Of a stretch of 64,000 bases of DNA, positions 40,129 to 50,184 are shown one piece after another. The position numbers were made by a program, and so were the translations under genes. Under the pieces are notes generated by a model, which had not been told where the DNA came from, searched no databases, and saw only the letters and a program-made list of their open reading frames with translations. The DNA is from Rotaria macrura. Lineage: Eukaryota > Rotifera > Eurotatoria > Philodinida > Philodinidae. How positions within the stretch are numbered: position 1 is the stretch's first letter; each line of letters begins with the position of its first letter. The stretch lies in assembly GCA_900239685.1 (NCBI GenBank), contig OENT01000745.1:16184-80183 (forward strand), in the 5' to 3' direction.

Positions 40129-41115
40129 TATAGATGGGTAGTGCAGGTGCATGATCACGTTCAAATTGCTCGATTAATAAATGTGCCTCTTCAAAAGCAG
40201 TTGCACGACTGAGACAGTCGACCTAAATAAATAAAGATAGGGAATTTATATAAGGCTGTCAAACAAAAGAATGATTTTTAATATACCATTGTTGTATATA
40301 TAATGTGTGTTTTTGTTTCAACATTATTAAAGATTGAAAGAGCGTCGTCAACAAGTCCTGAATGTGAACAAGCGTTTAAAACACAAACATAAGTTGAACC
40401 ATCAATAAATTCTTTAGGCATTTCACGAAAAAGTTTCACCGCTTCAATGCCCATTCCATTTAAACCGTAAGAATTGACTATTGAGAAAACATTCAACCTT
40501 ATTTTTTTACAGTATATAAAAACGAATACTGACTCATCGCTGTCCATCCAACGTGATCCGGTTGAGACAATTTTTCAAATATTCGTTTTGCTTCATCGAC
40601 AGAGCCAACTTTGCCCTTAATTTATTTTTCGTAAAGAAAAAAACCACGACAAAAGAAAACCTATTTCAACATACCCACATATGAATCAATGCATTTCGAA
40701 TTCGATGATCACTAAGAAAAGAACATGGAATTTGTTGAACTGACGATTGAGCTCTTTCTAGCATGCCAAGTTTAGCCAATGCTTTTATAAGACATAAATA
40801 AATAATAATATTTTCTTCAAATCCATCGCTTTTCAATTCAGATAATAACTTCACGTTTTTTTCAGAATAATTTTCTCGATGCAGTTCATCAAGATGAATT
40901 TCACGAAAGATGTCAATTGCTTCCTCCTCCTGATCATTTACTATCAAACCAGTAACATAAAATCGATTAAGGAACTACTAACAAAAACTATGATAGTAAC
41001 CTGTCATCATAGCTCCATACATTGATAATGTTTTCTTTGATGATCTAAATACTGATTTAGCACTTGTTATATCACCACATTTCATAAATGCATCAATAAG
41101 CGATGTTAGAACATA

Positions 41116-41515
41116 CCCAGGTCGACGATTACGGGCTCCGTCAACGAGCGTTTACGACCGTATACGATGGCGTACACGACCGTATTTTGTCGTAATACAT
41201 GGTTCAGTATTACGATCGTATTTCTCCGTGTCGTATACGAAGGTATACGGTCGTTTCCGATCGCAAACGATCTTAGTAATAGATCGTATTTTACCGTAAA
41301 CGATCGATGCTCGACAAAGTGTCGGGTTTTCATCAAGATGATGATAAACATCAATTTTCTTGTTTCCGTAGATGACCGTATTCTACCGTGCACGATCCGG
41401 AGAAATACGGTCGTAATACTGAGCCATGTATTACGCTGAAATACGACAAAATACGGTCACGGTGGCCGTATTAAGACGTATATGGTCGTTTACGATCGTG
41501 AGGATTCGACCTGGG
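41116..41515. mobile_element. 400 bp TA-flanked word-repeat element inside PPR exon 4
   Basis: It begins CCCAGGTCGACG and ends TTCGACCTGGG, with a TA on each side (41114-41115 and 41516-41517). Removing the element and one TA restores a PPR repeat that aligns without gap to the neighbouring paralogous exon (SFYSSAYVLTSLIDAF against SFYSSPYVLSSLIDAF). The inside is dense in variants of ACGGTCGTATACG and its reverse complement, so both strands look alike and give long mirror-image open frames. It encodes no protein. Element plus TA is 402 bp, a multiple of three, but the host frame meets TAA about 30 codons in. It is probably a non-autonomous DNA transposon of the TA-targeting kind. Confidence 0.9.
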
Positions 41516-42190
41516 TAAGCACTCGAGTAGAAAGAATTGGAAATCTTCGATGAAATTGTTTTCAATAAATTTAATTCTCGATCTGTCCCCAATTGAGCAC
41601 AGGCATTGAAAACAAGACTGGTTGTAATTTCATCCGGACCTTTAATTTCCTTGAAAAGATCAATTGCGTTTTTTGCCGAATTATTCTTTATGTATCCTAA
41701 AAATAATCGGGTAAAGACTAGATAAACCAGAAAAAGCCTGCTAACCTTTCATCATGGCTCCGTACATGAGCAGTGTTTTCTTCTTTGATTTATCAAATAG
41801 TAATTTAGCACTTGTTATATCTCCACATTTCATAAATGCATCAATCAACGACGATAAAACATAAGGACTGGAGTAGAAAGAATTTGGAATCTTCGATGAA
41901 ATTGTTTTCAATAGATTTAATTCTTGGTCAGTCCCCAATTGAGCACAGGCATTAAAAATAAGAGTGATTGTAATTTCACTTGGATCTTTAATTTCCTTGA
42001 AAAGATCAATTGCTTTTTTCGCTGAATTATTCTTTATATATCCTAAAACTCATCAATTTAAGACTAGATAAACCAGAAAAAACATGCTAACCTTTCATCA
42101 TGGCTCCGTACATCGATACTGTCTTCGTTGTTGATTTATCGAATAATGATTTAGCACTTGTTATGTCACCAGATTGCACTTTAATAAAAC

Positions 42191-44641
42191 CTTAACGAAA
42201 AATTATCATTAGAAGCCTTTTTTGAACTTTTGAAGAAGTCTTTTCGTTTTCTTGAATACTTTAGTTTCTTTCAGAAGTGACGCAGGAGATAAATGAAATA
42301 TAGTAGAAAGTCAAGATGTAAAAGTTCTAATAACTGAAATTCTCCGTTAGTGGTTGTTTGCTTCAAATTACAATCCAGGTTTGAAAATAATATTCCAGTC
42401 ATGGTCGGGAAAAACGGGCTGTTTTACTTAGAAAACAGTCTAGCTTGATTAATAGTAAGAGAACGTTTTTCTGACTGTTAAATTAGGAATAACAGCAGCA
42501 TCAAGGAAAAGAATTTAGATTTATGGAGCTGACAACAAACTTCAGATGTTTTTTTTACATAGCCACTGTTATTATCCTCTAGGTGCCAAGTTATTTTAGT
42601 TATGAATTCTTCAATACTTGGTTGGTTCATTCCTTTATTCTATATACTTGATAACTACCTTATAAAAGCACAGATTATATTGATTTTACCTATGAAAGGT
42701 TTTTACTAGTGGGGAACTTGAAGAGCACAATAAATCTTTATCGAAAGGAACGTATACTTTTAGCGAGTGCTTTCAATCAAGTCATTTATCATAGTAGGTG
42801 TTTTTTTATAAATAGCTAAGCCTTTCAAAAGATTTTTTGAAATAAACTGCTGAAATATCACATGGTCCTATAAGGAATAAATCGCTTTCGCAATTCTTCT
42901 TGTCAGAGTCTGGTAATTGAACCGTGGAAACACGATGGAAATAACCTAGTGAAAATAAAACTGTAGAATGAAAGAAGACGACAAACTCATGATGAGCTAT
43001 TAGCATTACATAACTAGACGGAAGCAAGTATTCCGTTGAATAATATCATTAAAGAAAATTTATAAATCCATACCAATGTCGGGAACCCCAAAATATGCTG
43101 CTCGTATTGATTTCAGCAACCTACTCATTGTAATCAACTCTCTAAAGACCATGGTTTTACAACAATTGATCATGTCTATAGCCTTGAAGTACAACACGTT
43201 GAAACTAGTTTATATAAAGATTTAAAATCTAAGCCTCAACAAGCTAACATATAACGCACGACATAGAACGTCTTAAGATCATAAAATGAAAATTATCAGA
43301 CGCCAGGCCTGTATATCTCTCGATATTTATATACGATTGTCTGATTAACACGTTACTAGTACTCTTTATTTAAAGGTTGGTCGTTCTTAGTGGAATTCAT
43401 GTCAAAAAGAATTTTTTTCACATTTTTTACCTGACCGTTTCACATTTTATTCATAACAACTGTAATGGCTTCCACATGAAAATTCCGTTGGTTATGGGAA
43501 ATTCATTAACTGTTCTGAAAATTCGTATAAGACATCATATGAGATTATCTTCGTTAATGCTTGTACCTTCATTGCATTCTATATCTCTAGTGCCTTGTAC
43601 ATTTTCTATGTATCAAATTTCAGTAAAAAGAACAAAATTTCAAAAAATTTAAATGAATTTTCCTGAAACTCACATAGGGTATCGTATGAAATTTAGGAGC
43701 TCGAATATGGCTTTTTATCATTAGTGGAAACTAAAATCAAATGAAGCTTGAGCATCTGTGACGAAACAATTCTGACATTTTGAATTAGGTTGATATTGTC
43801 AAATATGGCTTCAGAAGTTTTGTGCACTCGAATCATTTATCTGACATCGAGATACGGGTGTACTGCTAGCATTGGCACGGAAGATCCACTGATGCTTTTG
43901 CGTTAGTATTATCTATTAATTTTAATGCTCAGGTAGTAATACTATTATGATTACTTAATGATTAGATACTAACATTAACTTTGTCATTTTTATAATTATA
44001 ATAGCTATCACTCACATTATCTGTGATAAAGATATTCTTATGATGACTACCAGATGAAATTATTTATACACTATAAATTTTGAACTGTCCCGAACCTCTT
44101 TTGTGAAATTACGGTGAGAAAACTTTTGATTAAAATACGCAATTTTGCAAAATCATTCGTTGTAACAGAGTATTATTAAATAAAACAACAAACTATTTCA
44201 TATAGATTTGTTCTAATTGAAAGAAATCATATGAAAGCTTAATTAGATAGTAACGATTTTATTAGTTCAAATATATATAACTTAAGAAATGATTTTGAGA
44301 TAAAAAAGGAAATACTAATTTCTTATCAATGAGCAATGCAGACTCAGAGTAGATAACTTGCAAAATGTTTCCCGTAATTGAATCCAGTTTCTGAAAAATA
44401 CGTATCTGTACTGAACGTTACAAGTTCTAGTATATCAAATAGAAAATTTTCAAATAGAATAGGAAAATTTCGTTTTGTTTGGATCGATAGCTGACATTTG
44501 ACGTGAAGAAATCTGTGAAATCGAACTTCAAAGATTTCACTTGAACAAAAACCCTATTTGAATTTCTCGAGAAATCCGCTCTCACTTTTGTGGTATGAAA
44601 ACTAGTGAATCGATTATTTCTTCTTTTTTCAATAAACTTAC
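42191..44641 (-). other. Long first intron of the PPR gene
   Basis: 2.45 kb intron between exons 1 and 2 (T|GTAAGT ... CGTTAAG, phase 1). It holds only unsupported short frames, for example 42806-43027 and 43377-43652. No transposon ends were recognised. Confidence 0.5.
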
Positions 44642-44970
44642 AATAAAAATGAATTAATGATGGTAACACATACGGGTCGTGTTTTAAACGAGATGAAATA
44701 AGATGATGTATTTTCAAACCACGTTGTGCATCACTTATTTGAGTGCATGCTTTTAAAGCTTGAATAATAATCCAATTCGAACATTTATCAATGTTTTTTT
44801 TCGTTGACTGAATCAAATAATTCAAGAGCTTTTCTATATTGTTTATTATCATTTAACATTTTCATTTGATCGCCGATGTTAAAACTATTTTCAATACTTG
44901 CTAAACGGCTCCTGGCACTGGCAATAATTACAAATCTCAAATAATGTTTTATCAATATATTTGACATCAT

Positions 44971-46823
44971 ATTTGTTTTTGTATTAGGAATAATATTATA
45001 GTGTTTTTAATAGAAATCTAAAAGAAAGTGCAACTCGGTAATTTATTTCTATATACGGTAAAAACTCACATTAGGGAACACCCTCAGCATTTTTGAAAAG
45101 TGTTAATTTTTTTAGAAGAGTACAACGATATATGATGCCATATATTTTACTTCAAAATGAAGGATAGTTTCAGAAAAACAAATTTTTTGTTAGTTGTGAA
45201 ATACCTAGAGACCGTTTTCTCTTCGCGGTTCACCTTCTTTCGTATAAATTGAATTTAGTCGAAGAACTTCAAAAAAACGTTAAGATTTATTTTGAAAGTC
45301 GAATATAATTGTTTGTCTTTGTTTTTTTAATCAATCTAGACATCAATTGATATCATTTTTGTTAATATCAGATGGCGTAGAGATGCCATTGTTCGTCTCA
45401 TATGTACAGTTGGAAAAAACAATAAATAGTGAGTATTAGTGCATTAGTCAGCAACGATTAAGTGGAGAAAGAGAGAGAGAAAAGTCTACGTTTGTTCACC
45501 TAGAAGAGGTAATAACAAAAATCGGGACTACGAAAGCAGTNAGTGTTATAGTTCAGAAAGTTCAGAGTAGCCAACCAAGTGTTCAGAACAAGTCAAATCG
45601 GTTCTCGAATCACAACGTCAACCGATGAAATAGAGGGCGCTGCACATAAAAGATTATTTGGTGAACTTTTATTGTTCATATTCAAATTTTCGTGACGAAA
45701 ATTGCGCAGAAACAATCGTGGGAAAGTAGTGAGTGATGAGCGTTATTGGAATTGTTGCTTACAACCAGTATAAATTTAACTATCCGTATCTCTACCTTAG
45801 AATTCATATATACTGCTAACATTGCTTCTCTTTAGGGAAACGCTGCGTATAGATCTACAATGTCAAATGTATACAATTTCGTTTCTGATGTTGTCTTGTA
45901 TCCTTTCAAATGCTTCAGAAACGGTATCGAGTTCGGAAGAGAAAGTCATGCATGTTTGTCAAAGCACGTGTGGAGTTTTTGATCGAGAATACTTGATTTA
46001 TTTGCTAAGGGTAATTTTAGTCCACTCACTACAGATTTGAGTGGTTCACTGATTTTGTGTGCTTTCGGATAGTAGTATAAAGATGAGAGAATTCTGATAC
46101 CGTGTGTGAAGATCTCATTTTTTTTCATTCAGTATTGAGGTACTTGTTTCTTATTGACTAAAACACATTAAGACTTTTTTAAACAAGACAAATCAACATA
46201 TATATCATTTGGAAGAAATATATTTTTATTTTTTAATAGCATGGAATGTTTTTATCTGTGCTTATACTATTCCTTGTCAATATCGCATCGACGAATAAAA
46301 AACTCGAACAACTATACATTTCATATACAAAGTAATGTGGTAGAAATTCAATCTATTTAAATATGTTTTTAACGATACGACAGAACTTATTCCGTCGTCT
46401 ATAGACGAGAGTTTATCGACTGTGTAATCAGACGCTATTTTTCCATTTTTATTCATAAGAATGTTTCTCCTTTCCAGTATTTCAATCATTCGATTTGTTT
46501 GTAAGTTAATTTTTTTTCATGAAGACGAGTGAAACAACATCAAAAAATATCACTAAAGATTGAATGATGGAAAAATTATATGAAAATTTCATTTGAAAAG
46601 TTAAGCGGATGATTTGTGGAAAAAGAGACCTTTCTAAAATTTCACAAGGAACAAACAAATATGTCACATCGAAATGCTTAAATATATGTAATTTTGAATT
46701 ATGCCGTCAGTTACAACAAAAAGTGATTCTTTTCCAAGAATTGTTAACTACGTTTTGCGTTCATGAGCGAGGGGAACATTAGACTCTCAGTTCAAAAACT
46801 AATCACGACGTTTTAGTGCGTGA
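44971..46823. other. Accessory intergenic region left of the repeats
   Basis: No gene recognised. A GAGAGAGAGA run lies at about 45471. A single N at 45541 marks an unresolved base. The stretch around 45450-45700 (GGAGAAAGAGAGAG, GAGGGCGCTGCAC) is less AT-rich than its surroundings and may be an old repeat of unknown type. Frames at 45822-46128 are unsupported. Confidence 0.4.
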
Positions 46824-47050
46824 CCCCAGAATTACGGCCATGTGCCATCGCATATATAAATAACAATCCTATATTGTCGTACAGGAGAAAAATACGATGA
46901 ATTACGACAGATGGTACGACCAAGCACACCCGTTGTACTTCGGCGTATTCTTCTCGTGTGTAATAGTATACGAATAGCATTTATAGTGTATACAACAACA
47001 TACGGTTGCAAATCAAGGGTCATGTATACGATCGAATCTTGTTACCTGGG
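46824..47050. mobile_element. Word-repeat element remnant (TATACG type)
   Basis: About 227 bp from CCCCAGAATTACGGCC to GTTACCTGGG. The ends are inverted CCCAG/CTGGG, and the inside contains variants of TATACGACCGT (ATTACGACAGATGGTACGAC, TATACGAATAG, GTATACGATCG). It is more diverged than the copies at 41 kb and 49 kb. Confidence 0.5.
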
Positions 47051-47059
47051 TCTTGAGAT

Positions 47060-47820
47060 ATTAAGAGAGCTTCTATACATTTTTTCACTTCATTTAAGCC
47101 CCCCCCCCCCCCCATTAGGAATCGATTTTCGTTATTCGTGGGCCGATTTGTCTGAAATTTTGAGGCAATGCGTGTGTTGTGTTAACACAATGTCTTGCAA
47201 AATTTCGGCTCATAAAGTCTTTGCTTCAACGAGTTATTGACAAATTAGTCCCCAAAAAGGGTGGTTCTCATAAGGTACCGATTTCTCGAACTGCCAAAGA
47301 CTTAGAGAGCTATTTTTTTAAATAAAAGAAGAAAATTATGCCTAGAAATGTATGTAGCGTTTTTTCGAAATTCGGTTTTGTTCGGATTTCCGAGACATTC
47401 TATTGCAAGAACTCGGAATTCAGCGTTTTTTGGCATCAGTATTATCCAGTTATGTCGGCAAAGAAATCGAATTTCGAAAAAACGCTACATACGTTTCTAG
47501 ATATAGGTCTCTTATTTCATTTAAAAAAAATTAGCTCGGTAGCTCGTATACAGTCTTAGAAATCGGTTCGGAACTCTCCAAAAAAGTGATTTTGAGAAAA
47601 CGAATAAACAAGTTTGTGAGATGTATAAATAGATGTGAATGAAACAAAATTAGTTAGCGTTATATATATTTGAAATCAGCGTAAAATTCTCTGTCTAAAA
47701 TTATATAATTAAATAAAATATGAAACAATTTTTTTATTTCACTTTATTTCACTATGACTGTCATGACCCCTATACTGCAAATTCGTCACGTAAAAATGAC
47801 TATAAGCAGAAACGACTACT
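47060..47820. repeat. Diverged dispersed repeat, copy A, with C14 run and hairpin
   Basis: It contains a run of 14 C at 47100-47113 and an inverted repeat in which CTAGAAATGTATGTAGCG (about 47342) returns as its complement near 47490. From about 47330 to 47800 the sequence is alignable by eye, with many differences, to 53070-53520. Shared blocks include AAAAAAGTGATTTTGAGA, CAAGTTTGTGAGA and TTTCACTATGACT. It has no coding capacity. The frame at 47338-47559 lies across the hairpin. Confidence 0.6.
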
Positions 47821-48030
47821 CTTGTGGTATACATGGCGGTAAGAATGTATTTGATAGTGCCCATACTATAGTGGTTTCATTTTGATCAATTTTCGTAAAA
47901 AACAAGGTTTTTGATCATGTAATTGTAATAATCATATGTGTTGAACTACAAGTTTGAATATTTTCTCGATTTTAATTTTTAAACGTTATTATTGCTCATA
48001 ATTCTTGAATTTTTTTCATATCTCTTTTAG

Positions 48031-48890
48031 ATGCCGCGTCGTCGGTCTCTTTTCAGCTCTACTGCTCGATCAAAACATTGTAAAACACTCGTTCTCGTTC
48101 ATTCTCGTTCAAGTTCATCATCATGTTCAACAGCGAACAAGGAAAATACACCATCATCATCTAGTTTTTCTTCACTTTCGTCTGACCAAACTGGACCACT
48201 TATAACCCTGAAAACCTACCGTTTACCACTGTCTTCACTTCAAACTACTCCTTCTTCACAACAACTTTCGACTTGCTCTCAATCCTACACACCAAGTTCC
48301 GTTTACAAAATTCGAAATCATGTTGGACCTTCATTCAAACGACTTCGACAATATGAAGAACAAGAACACCATCAGTCGAACAAACCTAAAGCAACTACAA
48401 CACAAAAAGATTCTATAGACTTTTATCAAATTATCCATAATGATTTCTTATTAAAACTGATGCAAAATACAACCTGTAGTAGTTGTAGTGATGGATGGAA
48501 TGGAGCTATGTCAATAAGAAACAGAGAGGTATACAAAAGAAGTACTGCAGTTTTCTCAAAGCTGATTCATCGTTTTGCAATTATCATTTCGCTGTTTTTT
48601 TCTTGAAACATAGAAAAATAATTGTTTATGCAGCTATTAGGCGGTTTCGAAAGACAAATGAATTAGATAAGTGTAATTTTATCGTTTTTGTTTGTCTACC
48701 ACAAAAAGGTGCTTTGTGTTTTCTATGCTTTTTGTTTAGGATTGTACTGTTCGTTGGAATTTATATGCACATGTGGGCATACAATCAAAATTAACACCTC
48801 CAAGCGATGTGAAAAGTCAAAATTCAGATTGTTATAAACGACTAGATGTGGTTTTTTCAGTAGACACTTTTATTGATTTATTTGCACAAT
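48031..48890 (+). CDS. Unrecognised gene fragment with CxxC motifs
   Basis: An open frame at 48031-48606 starts MPRRRSLFSSTARSK, is very rich in serine, threonine, proline and glutamine (a disordered region), and then becomes structured: DFYQIIHNDFLLKLMQ followed by TTCSSCSDGWNGAMSIRNRE. A donor AGAG|GTATAC may follow. A second open stretch from about 48741 reads DCTVRWNLYAHVGIQSKL ... PPSDVKSQNSDCYKRLDVVF to a TAA near 48890. The layout (disordered N-terminus, CxxC near a tryptophan, second cysteine pair, then a conserved N/YKR motif) recalls the N-terminal cysteine domain of some Mutator-like transposases. I cannot prove this, and the middle exon is unresolved. It may be a transposon remnant. 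Confidence 0.35.
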
Positions 48891-49301
48891 AAACCATGCA
48901 ATGCCGTTTTTGTTTTCGTCTTGCTATCTCAGAGAGTATCCTCTAACTGTGTTCAGCGGATACGCAATCAAAAATAACCTACGTACAATTGGAATAAGCG
49001 AAAATAAATGTAAAGTAACATAGAAAATCGCTCAAAACCTCTTTTTTGGTAGAAAAGGGTTCTAAAAATCAGGTTTTGAAAACCCGCCATATTGTTCTTA
49101 TCAAGTATTATAACAGAACATGTATTTGTTTCTCATTAGCCAACATTTAAAAGTCTGTTTACCATCGTTACATCCCCGTAACTGAGGAAAATTACTGAAA
49201 AAGCCTTCGATTTCTAATACTGCTCCCAGAAAACCGCTATTTTTGGGGTGTGGGTGTGCGATCACATCTCGCATAGACCTAAATACACAATAATACCCCA
49301 C

Positions 49302-49598
49302 AGATCAAACAGAACGATCCGTAAACGGTCGTATACGATGAAAACACGGCCCATTACGGCGTCGTATTATCCCGTTTTAACAAGGTCAGTAATACGGCCG
49401 TATGATCTATAGAATACGATGGTATTACACTGTCTTTACGAGGGTTTTACGGCGTATATACGGTGTCTGTGTACGTCCGTAATACTGACCTTGTTAAAAC
49501 GCCATAATACGGTTTAAAACGGTCGTTTAACCGTGGTATACGATGTAAAAACGACCGTTTACGATACTGTAACGGCGGCCGTTTTGATTGACCTAGGC
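49302..49598. mobile_element. Word-repeat element (ACGGTCGTATACG type), long copy
   Basis: About 297 bp. The left end CAGATCAAACAGAACG and right end TTTTGATTGACCTAGG are imperfect inverted repeats. The inside holds many copies of CGGTCGTATACGATG and complements, plus an internal palindrome in which TTTTAACAAGGTCAGTAATAC recurs inverted as GTAATACTGACCTTGTTAAA. It shares almost identical sequence with 58533-58664. It has no coding capacity. Confidence 0.75.
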
Positions 49599-50184
49599 CA
49601 CATCCATCAACACCCCATTCGGATTGTGATAACTATGCAGATGGATCTAAGTATGAATGAGCTTTAAGGAAAGTGATAGACAGATAGTAGAGTTGGCTGA
49701 ACATATCATAGAGCGGAGGGGTCGGGTAGGTGTGCGAATAGTTCATGTGGAGAGATCTGGGGACGGATGTAGTTCTTCTGTTCGGTGACCCTCACGCCCT
49801 GCGGCCACCCATGGCAAAGTAGCATGTCCTTCTGTAAATATTTGCCGATCTATTTATGTTTCGTCTTATCGCGAATGGTTACTCATTATCAGAGATTCAT
49901 CCTTTTTTTCTTATTTATTCTATGTCAGCGCATAGTTGTGCTGAGGATGACACCTGTGCCTTGCTTACGAAGAAGAATATGTTGGACTGCTTGATAAGAT
50001 ATTCAAAAATGACACGTTGGTTGTTTCCAGATACTTATTGAAAAGGAAGTGAGTCCATCTTTCGAAACAAACGGGAAATTCCAAAATTCAACATGATGCT
50101 AAAGCACATTACCTTTGAATGTATTTAAATGATAGCGCCGAACGTTTTCTTTTATTAAATTCAATTCGTGTATGAACATTAAAA

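Larger units (their letters stand above)
37667..44970 (-). pseudogene. PPR-DYW RNA-editing-factor-like gene, decayed
   Basis: Eleven exons: 44642-44970, 42092-42190, 41746-42042, 41001-41696 (contains a 402 bp insertion), 40675-40940, 40534-40615, 40287-40477, 40129-40222, 38161-38405, 37842-38100 and 37667-37782. Without the lesions the reading would give about 756 residues. PPR repeats of the plant P/L/S kind are clear (LSSLIDAFMKCGDITSAKLL, NALIHMWGKVGSVDEAKRIF), followed by E/E+ motifs (PALPIYMALLSGARN) and a DYW deaminase domain (KFRAHDRSHPDSAEIHEQAD ... LCGHSKRLAMAAHFL ... NLRICGDCHRATKLF ... VVRDANRIHHF). In plants such proteins bind organellar RNA and convert C to U. The lesions are an 8-A frameshift near 44800, a transposon with in-frame stop in exon 4, K for the catalytic E in HSE, and a WSCQDYF end instead of CSCxDYW. 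Two introns are 1.7 and 2.45 kb. Confidence 0.9.

Noticed and set aside
41106..41439. Overlapping ~90-residue open frames on both strands
   Set aside because: They lie inside the palindromic 400 bp element and mirror each other because the word ACGGTCGTATACG has few stops in any frame.
41116..41515. Idea that the element in the PPR exon is an intron-creating element spliced out seamlessly
   Set aside because: On the gene strand the left end offers CCCAG|GTCGAA as donor, but the right end is GTCGACCTGGG with no AG acceptor, and the insertion carries a TA duplication that would need removal too.
47338..47559. 73-residue plus-strand frame
   Set aside because: It spans the two arms of a hairpin in a dispersed repeat, and the copy at 53.1 kb does not keep the frame.
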